Part shown: piece by piece, positions 36,631 through 46,075 of the stretch | Layout: every line of letters begins with the position of its first letter | How positions within the stretch are numbered: position 1 is the stretch's first letter | Assembly: GCF_044594925.1 (NCBI RefSeq) | Contig: NZ_CP138991.1 | Location: 3,100,001-3,164,000 of the forward strand | Origin: Maribacter sp044594925 | Lineage (GTDB): Bacteria > Bacteroidota > Bacteroidia > Flavobacteriales > Flavobacteriaceae | Reading direction: 5' to 3' | Length of the DNA: 64,000 nt | Translations under genes and position numbers: made by a program | The notes under the pieces: model-generated | Databases searched by the model: none | Told to the model about the DNA's origin: nothing | What the model saw: the letters and a program-made list of their open reading frames with translations, nothing else

Positions 36631-36910
36631 AAACAGCAATTACTTAAGGTTACCATTCCTTAAGACCCCTGTTTCTTGATGGTCATCAATATGGGACATC
36701 ACAAGGCAGTTGAATACTTTTTATAGAAAATGAACACTTTTGAGAAGAAAAAAGAAGATTAAAAAGCGTAGTCTAAAATTTAAAAATAACGCTCTTTTTC
36801 ACTTGAAGAATAGGGTGTGTTTCAACGGAGATTTATAAAAATATAGTATGTAAAGAAGAGAATCCCGATTAAAAGATATCGGAGTTTATAATACTATTCT
36901 AAGAATACTT

Positions 36911-39196
36911 TTAAGCAATTTGATTTGAATTTACTCGCATTATCCACATCTTGTCATCATAAGCATCGTTCAATTTAGAGTAATACGAAATAAGTGCATT
37001 GCTCCAAGAATCATGGCGTTTCAAGTAAACGTATCTGTACTTGTTTTCCGGGTTTATAAAGTAACTGGCGTTCAAACCATAGGAATTTAGAAGCTTCACA
37101 AAACGATTGGCATTTCTTGGGTTTGCAAAAACGTTGGCAATGATGTAATACCCAGATCCTATTCCATTGATTTTATAGGTTTGGGGGTCAATTTCCTTCG
37201 CGGCAACTTTGTCTTGTGCTACCACATTTTTCTGTAGTACGCTCGTATCGTATTTAGATGACTTCTCTTTGAGCTTATCGACGTTAGCGGCATATTCTCT
37301 ATTGGTGTATCTATTTGCGACGTTCATAATCCACGTGGCATCCTTATATGAGCCGTTAAAGTGGCTCTCATGAGCCGCCACGGCTTCACCCCATGTGTCA
37401 TATCGCTTTAGATAAACATACTTTAGGCCATTATTAGGGTTGTCTATGTAATTCGCATCAATACCTTTATCATTGAGGCTATTCAAAAAGTTATCCATGT
37501 ATTTGCCTCCCTTGTAAACATTGGCCACAACATAATAACCGTCTTTGACATTAGGTAGGTCCCTAAACTTTCTACTCTTCACTTTGTCCTGTACTACCGC
37601 AGATTTGCTGGCCTGCTGGATAGTGTTACGCCTTGGCTCGGAAACGACTACTGGATCTTTTTCTCTGGTGTTTGAGCTGTTTGGTTCTTGATATTTATCC
37701 CGATTGGTCTTTTTCGTTACGGCTATTTCAGATGGCACAGCTGCTGTGCTTGTTGCTGGTGATATAACTTCGCTGGTTTTTCTTGGCTCTGGAATACTTA
37801 CTATTTCTGTACTACGCACGTTTTCCTCAGTTACGCTTGTCATAGCTTTTGGTGCCGAAACAGCACGCTCTTCCCTAGCTGCAACTGAGTTTACAATGGC
37901 GTCGTTTTCAGTTTCCATTCGGATATTCTCCACGACACCACCATCATTACTATTATTTCTTGCCAATGTGGCAATACTATTTTCGTCGTTTCCTTTAAAC
38001 AACTCCTCTGCTTTTTGTTCTAAGTCCGGGCGTTCACCGCTGGTCTCGTTCCTGACCATGCGCATAACCATGTTAAATCTTCGCTCCAGGTCTTGCTGTC
38101 TTGTAGACTCTAAAGAATCCTGTCTAAACATTAACTCCTCTATTATGGCATCGTTTTCAGCTAATTTTCTTTTTAATTCTGCAATTTCCTCGGAAGATGC
38201 TAAATTCTCTGGCTCCAACGAATTTTCGACCAAATCATCCCTATCATCCTCTAACATCACACGATCTTCAGTAAGATTAGGTGTAAAGGAATATGCAAAT
38301 GATATTTCGTGCGTCAGTCCAAAATTGTCAAAATTGTTGGATAATCCCTTCTCCATAGTATATCCTAAAGATATTCTTTGATTAAGGTTGAAACCAACTC
38401 CCGCCGAAGCACCATAAAAACTATCGTAGCCCCCTTGGACCCAACCCAATTTTGGCAGGTCTAAGATAAGACTTCCCCCTAGAGTAAGTTCTTCCTCACC
38501 TACTTTTCTAACTCTGGCCAAAGGCATTAATCTCCCCTGTTGCAATATGCCTGATTGATTTTCAAACTGATGAGTATATTGTAAATGACCCGAAAATGTT
38601 TTGTCCTTGAATTCGGTTAGGGACTCACTAGTCTTTAAATTGTAATCAAAAAGATTTTCAGCAAAGACACCCACGTCAAACTTCCCATAAGACAAGTTGA
38701 AACCAGGTTGAAACGATAGTAAATTTTGGTCCTGTAGCCCTGCAAGCAGCGGATCATCTTCAACCGTTGTAGCTCGTCCTTCATCAAAACCACTGTTGTA
38801 GTAAGAAAGGTTAGCGCCAAAAGTGAAATTACTCTTATCACTTAATTTAATACCATAAGCATAGTTTGCCAAAACACCATAGTTACTTAAGGCCCCTAGT
38901 CTTTGTGTGTATAAACTAAGCCCGAGGCCCGTACGGTCACTGATACGACCACTATAGCTTAAGAAATAATTTTGATTGTTATCATCAAATTGTACCGACT
39001 GGTTTCTGTGTAAAAGATTTACATATGATTTATCTTCACGCACCGTCGAGAACGTTGGGTTTATTAAAAACCTATTATATTTTAAAAGGTTCTGTGCTGG
39101 TACGTCATAGACCACAAAAGGGTTCTCCTCCTGTGCCCCAACCTTAACAGCTGTGAGTAATACTAATAGCAGATATAAAACTCTTTTCTTTAACAT
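36911..39196 (-). CDS. PorP/SprF family protein fused to two SPOR-like domains
   Basis: A 761-residue protein. Signal peptide to about AQ22. The PorP/SprF beta-barrel is at about 25-305, with the hallmark LLKYNRFLINPTFSTV. A coiled coil (about 334-375) and a low-complexity linker follow. Two SPOR-like repeats end the protein, at about 551-628 (DGYYVVANVY ... YVYLKRYDTW ... WIMNV) and 680-756 (SGYYIIANVF ... YVYLKRHDSW ... WIMRV). PorP/SprF proteins are outer-membrane partners of T9SS type B substrates; SPOR domains bind denuded peptidoglycan. The fusion would anchor a barrel to the wall. It lies 7 bp after the type B gene, matching a substrate-partner pair. Confidence 0.88.
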   Translation of the reverse strand: MLKKRVLYLLLVLLTAVKVGAQEENPFVVYDVPAQNLLKYNRFLINPTFSTVREDKSYVNLLHRNQSVQFDDNNQNYFLSYSGRISDRTGLGLSLYTQRLGALSNYGVLANYAYGIKLSDKSNFTFGANLSYYNSGFDEGRATTVEDDPLLAGLQDQNLLSFQPGFNLSYGKFDVGVFAENLFDYNLKTSESLTEFKDKTFSGHLQYTHQFENQSGILQQGRLMPLARVRKVGEEELTLGGSLILDLPKLGWVQGGYDSFYGASAGVGFNLNQRISLGYTMEKGLSNNFDNFGLTHEISFAYSFTPNLTEDRVMLEDDRDDLVENSLEPENLASSEEIAELKRKLAENDAIIEELMFRQDSLESTRQQDLERRFNMVMRMVRNETSGERPDLEQKAEELFKGNDENSIATLARNNSNDGGVVENIRMETENDAIVNSVAAREERAVSAPKAMTSVTEENVRSTEIVSIPEPRKTSEVISPATSTAAVPSEIAVTKKTNRDKYQEPNSSNTREKDPVVVSEPRRNTIQQASKSAVVQDKVKSRKFRDLPNVKDGYYVVANVYKGGKYMDNFLNSLNDKGIDANYIDNPNNGLKYVYLKRYDTWGEAVAAHESHFNGSYKDATWIMNVANRYTNREYAANVDKLKEKSSKYDTSVLQKNVVAQDKVAAKEIDPQTYKINGIGSGYYIIANVFANPRNANRFVKLLNSYGLNASYFINPENKYRYVYLKRHDSWSNALISYYSKLNDAYDDKMWIMRVNSNQIA

Positions 39197-39203
39197 GGTG
39201 AAA

Positions 39204-41450
39204 TTAACGTATTACTGTGATAGTTCCTTGTTTAAGAACTTCACTGGCATTCCTTATTTTATAATAGAATACCATGTTCTGTTTGGTAAATGAGGTCGAT
39301 GTTTGCGGCCAGTTGTTCTTATAATCAAATTCGTTCACAACTTCTTCTCCCTGTTCGTTGTAAATAATAATATTGACATCCGGTTTGTTTGAATAGGAGT
39401 TGGGAATTACCCACTGATCGTTGATGCCATCTCCGTTGACGGTAATGACATTAGGTACTTTAAAGGTATCCAGAATACTAACTTCAACCTGTCTTACGAT
39501 GTCACAGTTGTCAATTGAAGCGACCAAAGTGTACGTTCCTGGCTCCGTAAATGTTACACTATCGGAGTTGCTCATTTCGGCGTTTGCTGCGTTCATCCAT
39601 CTGTAAGCGGTACCGCCAGTAGCGGTTACAGTTCTGGAGGTGCCTTCAGGTATTACAATATCACCAGAAGGATTCAATGTAATTAAGTTCTCATCCAACG
39701 GAGAAATGGTTACTTCATTTGAAATGAGAGCGCATCCGTCTCTATCTAATACTAATCGGTATGTTCCTGGTGCGTCAATATTAAATCCAGTATCCACTGT
39801 ATTTACCGGTGAACCATCTAACTGCCATTCAAAGCTCTCCGAAGTTAAGTCAGTTGTTGAGCTGAGCGTTACAATTTCGCTAGCAGAACAATAAATACTA
39901 CTCGTAGAACTGATAGCTACCGTTTCACTAGTAAGTAACTGTACGGATAATTCGTTGGAAGTTTCATCATAGGCATCTATAGTGGCATTCAATCGGTAAG
40001 CTCCATTTTCAGCATTGGAAGCCAAGCTTATTGATTTTCCAGTTTGTCCTGTAACGTCCAAACCATCCTTTTGCCATTGATATGTAAAGGCATCTTCTAA
40101 ATCTGCCGTTACATCGGTTTTAGTTCCATCTGCTGCTACAGCATTAATAGTTGTCACTTGGAGAATAATACTTGTGTTTACACATGAAGTATACGCATTG
40201 GCATAATCCAAAATGAGTTCAAAAGAATCTGGCGCAACTGCTATCGTACTCTCAGAATTTTTGGCAGAAGCGGAACAGGAACCTCCTGATTGAGAAACCT
40301 CGGCATAGTATGTTCCTTCCTGTGTAATAGTAAGCGTATTATTTGTTTCTCCCGAAATTTCAGTGCCGTTTCTGAACCATTTAAAGGTTGGTCCGCTAGC
40401 ATCCGTGCCAACACTTAATGTTTGTGTTTGAGATGGTAATACCACCACATTAGCCGGATTATCTCTGGTTACCGTGAAATTGTCCGCATTCGTTATTGTA
40501 ATTGCCGCTGAACGTTCCGTGCAAATTCCAGAACCTGAAATCTCAACAGCGTAACTTCCTTCAAAACCAGCATTTGCGGCATTGACCGTATATGTAGTTC
40601 CTATAGCACCTGCAATAGCAACATTTTCTTTATACCATTGATAGTTCCAAGAAGGGTCCGTTGTGTTAATTGCTAACGTTTCCGTATCTCCAGAGCATAA
40701 CGCTGTCTTGGAAGGAGGACTTACCGCAATACCAGAACCACCAGAACCAATGGTAACATCCACAATATTAGAATCTGTATTACCAGAGCCCGTACAAATA
40801 GGCCCGTAATCTATAAGTGCATTGTACATTCCACTTTGAGCAATGTTTATGGTATGTCCTGTCTCTCCTGAAATCTGGGTTCCACTTCTAAACCAGATGT
40901 ATTGATATGTTTCTGGGTTGGCAATATTATCCACTTGTAGAGTTATTACATTTGTACTACATATACTTCCTGGGGGTGTACCGTCACCAGCCTCGCTGAT
41001 ATTAAGATTGGAGGTAACATCCATGTAATACATGTTATATGCATCCGATTCCGCGCCAAGTTTTACAGGATCTGTGCTCCTAACTCTCATTTTATATCCT
41101 TGCCCCCTAGTAGTAACGGGAATAGCAAAATCTACGTTAAAGTCAGCATTAGAATTTTGGTCGGTAATTGTTTTCAATATTGTTGGAGCATCAAAATTAC
41201 CGCTTGCGTCCGAAAGTTCTAAGATAAATTCATTTCCGGCGTTAGCAGTACCTGCCCAAGTAATATTGACAAAATACTCGTTAAACCCTCCATTACCGGC
41301 ACAAATAGCGGTCCATGGTGAGTTACCCGCAAGATTTGGATTGTCCGCAGGTTCGGGAGCGTTGATTACGATGGCCTGTGCAGATAGTTGTAGGCAACTA
41401 AAAAGCAGAACCATAGCGCTTAAAATGTTGTTTTTGAAATTAGTTTTCAT
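39204..41450 (-). CDS. Ig-repeat surface protein with T9SS type B sorting domain
   Basis: A 748-residue secreted protein. The signal peptide ends near LSAQ (25). The N-terminal region and about six Ig-like modules follow, with recurring WFRNGTEISGETNNTL and YQWYKENVAI patterns typical of PKD/Ig-like bacterial adhesins. The C-terminal ~85 residues (from about 664, VPNVITVNGDGINDQW) are a type B CTD for T9SS export and gliding-type surface attachment. It is the first gene of a two-gene operon with the PorP/SprF-SPOR fusion. Binding target unknown. Confidence 0.88.
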   Translation of the reverse strand: MKTNFKNNILSAMVLLFSCLQLSAQAIVINAPEPADNPNLAGNSPWTAICAGNGGFNEYFVNITWAGTANAGNEFILELSDASGNFDAPTILKTITDQNSNADFNVDFAIPVTTRGQGYKMRVRSTDPVKLGAESDAYNMYYMDVTSNLNISEAGDGTPPGSICSTNVITLQVDNIANPETYQYIWFRSGTQISGETGHTINIAQSGMYNALIDYGPICTGSGNTDSNIVDVTIGSGGSGIAVSPPSKTALCSGDTETLAINTTDPSWNYQWYKENVAIAGAIGTTYTVNAANAGFEGSYAVEISGSGICTERSAAITITNADNFTVTRDNPANVVVLPSQTQTLSVGTDASGPTFKWFRNGTEISGETNNTLTITQEGTYYAEVSQSGGSCSASAKNSESTIAVAPDSFELILDYANAYTSCVNTSIILQVTTINAVAADGTKTDVTADLEDAFTYQWQKDGLDVTGQTGKSISLASNAENGAYRLNATIDAYDETSNELSVQLLTSETVAISSTSSIYCSASEIVTLSSTTDLTSESFEWQLDGSPVNTVDTGFNIDAPGTYRLVLDRDGCALISNEVTISPLDENLITLNPSGDIVIPEGTSRTVTATGGTAYRWMNAANAEMSNSDSVTFTEPGTYTLVASIDNCDIVRQVEVSILDTFKVPNVITVNGDGINDQWVIPNSYSNKPDVNIIIYNEQGEEVVNEFDYKNNWPQTSTSFTKQNMVFYYKIRNASEVLKQGTITVIR

Positions 41451-41526
41451 AATGATCTGTAGTTTTGGGCCCCTACTTGTTATGAATTTCTGAGGTCATT
41501 TTCTAATGTATCCTAGCATTCAACGT

Positions 41527-41590
41527 CAAATATGGTACATATAACGGATATTTTGAACTTATTGTTGTAGGGCTGAGCTTTTCTGTTGTG
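41527..41590 (-). promoter_or_regulatory. Twin-box activator-type promoter of the 748-residue type B protein operon
   Basis: In gene sense, CACAACAGAA (41590-41581) and TACAACAATA (41569-41560) are 21 bp apart. CATATTTG (41534-41527) follows after exactly 25 bp, and the ATG lies 109 bp after the proximal box. All three distances equal those of the giant adhesin promoter, and both -7 elements read CATATTTG. The boxes lie in the divergent gap shared with glnS. Confidence 0.68.
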
Positions 41591-41647
41591 AAATGCGAAG
41601 TATGCAAGGTCTATCCATTTTAAACTTAGCTATTGCGGCATTTTTGC

Positions 41648-41655
41648 TACTTTTG
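41648..41655 (+). promoter_or_regulatory. Candidate -7 element of glnS
   Basis: TACTTTTG is an exact TANNTTTG match 19 bp before the ATG at 41675. It supports that start over the in-frame TTG at 41633, which is upstream of the element. Confidence 0.5.
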
Positions 41656-41674
41656 TAGCTTGAAAAACAATGAC

Positions 41675-43360
41675 ATGAACGAGACAACAAAGTCTTTGAA
41701 TTTTATAGAGCAAATCGTTGAAGAGGACCTAGGCAAAACCCACTCCAAAAACGACCTCCGTTTTAGATTTCCACCAGAGCCTAATGGCTATTTGCACATA
41801 GGCCATGCAAGTTCTATTTGTTTGAATTTTGGCTTGGGTCTACGCTATGATGCCCCGGTAAATCTTAGATTCGATGATACCAACCCCGCAAAGGAAGAGC
41901 AAGAGTTTGTAGATGCTATAAAACGGGACGTGGAATGGTTAGGCTATAAGTGGGATACCGAACGGTATGCATCTGACTATTTTCAACAATTGTATGATTG
42001 GGCGCTACAGTTAATAAAGGATGGAAAAGCCTATGTAGACGATCAATCGTCGGAAGAAATGGCGCGGCAAAAAGGCACTCCGACAGAGCCAGGAACAGAT
42101 AGTCCAAATAGAAATAGGCCCATTGCAGAAAATTTAGAACTTTTCAAGGCAATGAAAGAAGGTAAATTTGAGGAGGGAACACATGTGCTTCGCGCAAAAA
42201 TTGATATGACCTCATCGAATATGCTCATGCGTGATCCTATCATGTATCGTATTCTTCACAAAAGCCACCATAGAACAAATACCGATTGGTGTATTTATCC
42301 TATGTATGACTGGACACACGGTGAGAGCGACTATATAGAGCAAGTGTCGCATTCGTTCTGCACACTAGAATTTGCTATGCATCGCGAATTATACAATTGG
42401 TTTTTAGATCAGGTTTACGATGAAAATAAAGTGCGCCCAAAACAACGCGAATTTGCTCGAAGAAATTTAAGTCATACCGTAGTGAGTAAGCGTAAACTTG
42501 CCCAATTGGTTGAGCAAAATGTAGTAAACGGTTGGGACGATCCAAGAATGCCCACAATATCAGGACTGCGCAGAAGGGGCTATACCCCGGAGTCCATTAG
42601 AAACTTTGCAGACACCATCGGTATTGCAAAGCGGGATAATTTAATCGATGTTTCTTTGTTGGAATTTCATATCCGCGAACATCTGAATAAAATTACGCCA
42701 AGGGTAATGGGTGTTTTAGACCCCTTAAAATTAGTAATCACCAACTATCCTGAAGGGGCGGAAGAGTGGCTGGAGGCAGAAAATAGTCCAGAAGATGAAA
42801 CTGCGGGTAAAAGACAAGTTCCTTTTTCCGGGGAACTTTATATTGAAAAAGCAGATTTTAGAGAGCAAGCCAATAAAAAATTCTTCCGTTTAAAATTAGG
42901 TGGAGAAGTGCGTTTAAAAAATGGATATATCATCAAGGCGGAAAGTTGCACCAAAGATTCCGATGGTAATATTACGGAAGTACAATGTACTTATGACCCT
43001 AAAAGTAAAAGTGGTAGTGGCACGGAAGAGAGCTTAAGGCGTGTTAAGGGCACTTTACACTGGGTTTCTATAAAACATGCCGTAGAAGCCGAGATTCGTC
43101 TTTATGACCGTTTATTTACCGATGAAAGTCCGGATACGCACAAGGATAAGGATTTTATGGAATTTGTTAATCCAGATTCTTTACAGGTAATCACCGGTTT
43201 TGTGGAGCCAAGTTTAAAAGATGCCAAGGTAGAGGAACGTTTTCAATTTCAGCGTATTGGCTATTTTTGTGTAGACCCAGACAGCAGTCCGGGAAAATTA
43301 GTGTTCAACAGAACGGTTGGCCTACGGGATTCTTGGGCTAAGATTCAGCAAAAAGGATAA
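41675..43360 (+). CDS. glnS: Glutamine--tRNA ligase
   Basis: A 561-residue class I tRNA synthetase. HIGH is at 41-44 (FPPEPNGYLHIGHAS) and the KMSKS-equivalent is VVSKRKL. Glutaminyl-specific blocks are present, e.g. YPMYDWTHGESDYIEQVSHS and the C-terminal anticodon-binding beta-barrel (ELYIEKADF). The ATG at 41675 is used because proteins of the family begin shortly before the SLNFIEQI segment and the upstream residues are unconserved. gltX is also in the window, so Gln-tRNA can be charged directly. Confidence 0.96.
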   Translation: MNETTKSLNFIEQIVEEDLGKTHSKNDLRFRFPPEPNGYLHIGHASSICLNFGLGLRYDAPVNLRFDDTNPAKEEQEFVDAIKRDVEWLGYKWDTERYASDYFQQLYDWALQLIKDGKAYVDDQSSEEMARQKGTPTEPGTDSPNRNRPIAENLELFKAMKEGKFEEGTHVLRAKIDMTSSNMLMRDPIMYRILHKSHHRTNTDWCIYPMYDWTHGESDYIEQVSHSFCTLEFAMHRELYNWFLDQVYDENKVRPKQREFARRNLSHTVVSKRKLAQLVEQNVVNGWDDPRMPTISGLRRRGYTPESIRNFADTIGIAKRDNLIDVSLLEFHIREHLNKITPRVMGVLDPLKLVITNYPEGAEEWLEAENSPEDETAGKRQVPFSGELYIEKADFREQANKKFFRLKLGGEVRLKNGYIIKAESCTKDSDGNITEVQCTYDPKSKSGSGTEESLRRVKGTLHWVSIKHAVEAEIRLYDRLFTDESPDTHKDKDFMEFVNPDSLQVITGFVEPSLKDAKVEERFQFQRIGYFCVDPDSSPGKLVFNRTVGLRDSWAKIQQKG

Positions 43361-43378
43361 ACACTTTATTTCATATAC

Positions 43379-43416
43379 AAAGATCGATTGTTTTATTACA
43401 ACCGGTCTTTTTCTTT
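43379..43416 (+). terminator. Terminator of glnS
   Basis: An 11-12-bp imperfect stem with one G-T pair and one mismatch (AAGATCG...CGGTCTT outer part, TTGT/ACAA inner part), 6-nt loop and a T-rich tail, about 20 bp after the stop. Confidence 0.7.
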
Positions 43417-43567
43417 TTAAATCTTATGCTGTTTAGGATTGCTGAACTATCCATAACTAGCCTCCAAAGCTCTCATTAAAATCTTGTTCTCCATAAAATC
43501 TTGTTAAAAATTAGTTTTTCTTCGTAGGGAAACGGCAAAGCCTTCGTCTTATCATCAAAATTGAGAG

Positions 43568-44851
43568 ATGAAAAAAATACTAAGCCTTGTTATTTTATTT
43601 GTAGGATTGGTCACAATCGCACAGGAAACCAATATTAACAAGATTGAATTTGAAGGTTTAAAAAGAACCAAGGAAACTTTTTTAAAAAGATTGATTAAAA
43701 CCAAAGAAGGAGCGGTTCTAGATACTTTAAAGATTACAGGTGATGTAGAAAGATTAAAGCGACTTCCCGGTATTGCCAATGCTAGTTATACTTATACGAA
43801 AACATCTGATGGCACTGCTGATATCACGTATTTTATTGAAGAGAATTTTACACTGATACCTGGCTTACGAATTGCTACAGCAAATGATGGCAGTTTTGCT
43901 TACCGCATTTCCGCATTTGAGTTTAATCTATTTGGCAATAACCAGCTGTTAGGTGCTTTCTATGAAAAAAATGTTTTTAACTCCTATGGTGCGTTTTGGG
44001 AGCATCCCTTTCTTTTTAGTGATAAACTAGGTGTTGGTCTTAACTATCAAGATGTAACGACTCAAGAACCGGTTTTCTTTGAAGAAGGAGATAAAAACTA
44101 TCGTTTTAATTCTCGGAATTTAGAGGCTAACCTGCTGTTCTCTTTTGATTTTAACAATGAAGCTGAGCTAGGGGCAATACTAGTCAAAGAGAGCTACAAT
44201 TTTGAAGGTAGTGACCCTCCACTTCCTAATAGACCCTTAAGTTTAAATGCGGACAAGCTTATTTATAGGGCTGCCTATCGCTATGTTGATCTGGATATTG
44301 AATATCAATATATAGATGGCTTGCAAAGTGAATTTACAGGTCAGTTTATACAGCTTTTACAAGGCGATGCTCCTGGTGAAGAATTTTTACAGCGCTTCTT
44401 ATCCCTTAGAAACGATTTGACCTACTATAAAAAAATCGGTAACGGTGGCAACTGGGCCAATAGATTACGTTTGGCCGCAGCAATTGGAAACGAAGATTCC
44501 CCGTTTGCCCCTTTTACCTTGGATAATCAATTGAACATTCGTGGCGTAGGTAACACCGTAGACCGGGGAACAGCGGCAATAGTTTTGAACACAGAATATA
44601 GACATACCCTCTATGAAAAAGGGTGGTTTGTTATACAAAGCAATGCTTTTATTGATGCAGGTTCTTGGCGAAAACCAGGAGAGGATTTTTCGGAAATTTT
44701 TAAGGGCACCAATACTAGATTATACCCTGGAGTAGGTATCCGTTTTATACACAAGCGTATTTTTAACGCCGTATTTCGTTTAGATTACGGCTTTGGTATT
44801 GGTGAGGATGCCACTAATGGAATTGTTTTTGGAATAGGTCAATACTTCTAA
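43568..44851 (+). CDS. Omp85/BamA-superfamily outer membrane protein
   Basis: A 427-residue exported protein. The signal peptide ends at IAQ. One POTRA-like domain lies at about 20-92 (INKIEFEGLKRTKETFLKRLI), then a C-terminal beta-barrel of the surface-antigen type, ending in the aromatic FGIGQYF. At 427 residues it is shorter than BamA (usually five POTRA domains), so it is more likely a TamA/FhaC-like or patatin-barrel-type relative than the essential assembly factor. Substrate unknown. It is a single-gene unit closed by a bidirectional terminator. Confidence 0.8.
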   Translation: MKKILSLVILFVGLVTIAQETNINKIEFEGLKRTKETFLKRLIKTKEGAVLDTLKITGDVERLKRLPGIANASYTYTKTSDGTADITYFIEENFTLIPGLRIATANDGSFAYRISAFEFNLFGNNQLLGAFYEKNVFNSYGAFWEHPFLFSDKLGVGLNYQDVTTQEPVFFEEGDKNYRFNSRNLEANLLFSFDFNNEAELGAILVKESYNFEGSDPPLPNRPLSLNADKLIYRAAYRYVDLDIEYQYIDGLQSEFTGQFIQLLQGDAPGEEFLQRFLSLRNDLTYYKKIGNGGNWANRLRLAAAIGNEDSPFAPFTLDNQLNIRGVGNTVDRGTAAIVLNTEYRHTLYEKGWFVIQSNAFIDAGSWRKPGEDFSEIFKGTNTRLYPGVGIRFIHKRIFNAVFRLDYGFGIGEDATNGIVFGIGQYF

Positions 44852-44871
44852 ATTAATAATGCCCCCCAATT

Positions 44872-44906
44872 AAAAACCCTGAGGCTATATGGCTTCAGGG
44901 TTTTTT
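44872..44906. terminator. Bidirectional terminator between Omp85 and SPFH genes
   Basis: Stem ACCCTGA/TCAGGGT extended inward by GGC pairing, flanked by A5 and T6 runs. It lies between convergent stops at 44851 and 44931. Confidence 0.85.
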
Positions 44907-44930
44907 ACATCAATCCAATAATGGATTTGC

Positions 44931-45878
44931 TTACTCATTTTTCTTGGGGCCTACCTTTTTGTTAGGCGTGTTGGTCTTTTTCATAGACTCCCCGATCATA
45001 TTACTCGCTGTAAAAGAAGCTACCATATTATTCAACATATCGCTACCTGCCTGTGGTGAATTTGGCAGTAGTATTAAATTGGTGTTCGTTTCCTCACCTA
45101 TGCTCTGTAGGGTGTCATAGTGCTGTGTTACGACAATTAGTGCGGATGCCTCTTGAGAGTTGATGCCTACTTTGTTCAATACCTCAACAGACTCCTCTAG
45201 ACCCCTGGCAATTTCTCTACGTTGATCTGCAATTCCTTGACCCTGTAGACGCTTGCTTTCTGCTTCTGCTTTTGCTTTTTCTACAATTAGGATTCTCGCC
45301 GCATCACCTTCGAATTGCGCTGCAATCTTTTCCCGTTCTGAGGCGTTTATACGGTTCATAGCCTCTTTTACCTGTGCATCCGGATCTATGTCCGTAACCA
45401 AGGTCTTTATGATATCAAATCCATATTCGGACATAGCGTCGTTCAGTTCCGCTTTTACCGCTAGAGCGATATCGTCTTTTTTAACAAAAACATCATCCAG
45501 TTTCATTTTTGGTACCTCGGCACGTACCACATCAAAGACATAAGATGTAATTTGTTCATGGGGATAATCCAATTGGTAGAAGGCATCGTACACTTTTTCT
45601 CGTATAACCCTATATTGTACGGATACTTTTAATCTAACAAATACATCGTCCAAGGTTTTGGTTTCTATAATTACATCCAACTGTTGAATCTTAAGGCTTA
45701 AGCGACCAGCAATTTTCTGCACAAAAGGAATTTTAAATTGTAAGCCCGACTGCCTAATACTGCTAAACTTACCAAAGGTTTCTATGACCGCGGCAGATTT
45801 TTGCTTTACAATAAAAATGCCCGAAATTAACACTAGCACTATAAAAATTACAATCGGTATAAAGAAGAGGTTTTCCAT
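44931..45878 (-). CDS. SPFH/Band 7 domain membrane protein (stomatin/QmcA-like)
   Basis: A 315-residue protein with one N-terminal membrane span (about 4-24), an SPFH/Band 7 domain at about 25-190 (QKSAAVIETFGKFSSI...GLQFKIPFV), then an Ala/Glu-rich coiled coil (EREKIAAQFEGDAARIL) and a C-terminal tail. Members form large rings in membranes and modulate proteases such as FtsH or organise lipid domains. No NfeD partner gene is adjacent. It is downstream of gltX on the same strand, with a 197-bp gap. Confidence 0.92.
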   Translation of the reverse strand: MENLFFIPIVIFIVLVLISGIFIVKQKSAAVIETFGKFSSIRQSGLQFKIPFVQKIAGRLSLKIQQLDVIIETKTLDDVFVRLKVSVQYRVIREKVYDAFYQLDYPHEQITSYVFDVVRAEVPKMKLDDVFVKKDDIALAVKAELNDAMSEYGFDIIKTLVTDIDPDAQVKEAMNRINASEREKIAAQFEGDAARILIVEKAKAEAESKRLQGQGIADQRREIARGLEESVEVLNKVGINSQEASALIVVTQHYDTLQSIGEETNTNLILLPNSPQAGSDMLNNMVASFTASNMIGESMKKTNTPNKKVGPKKNE

Positions 45879-46075
45879 AATATTTTGATTTTAGTTAATA
45901 TTTGTAATGTACAAAAACACTATCGTATATATGTAGTAATTATAGAGGATTTGTTACACTTTATCAGTCCATTTTGACTAGATTATAGTGCCATTTGAGT
46001 ATCCTACCTGTTTTGCACTTGTGAAATACTAATTCATAATTTCACTTGAAGAATACCTTTGCGATATAAAAAATA

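Noticed and set aside
36940..36948. Exact DnaA box TTATCCACA
   Set aside because: Single copy inside the coding end of the PorP/SprF-SPOR gene, with no cluster or AT-rich element around it.
46021..46045. GTGAAAT...ATTTCAC inverted repeat between gltX and the SPFH gene as an operator
   Set aside because: Only 7-bp arms in AT-rich DNA, no second occurrence and no defined promoter next to it.
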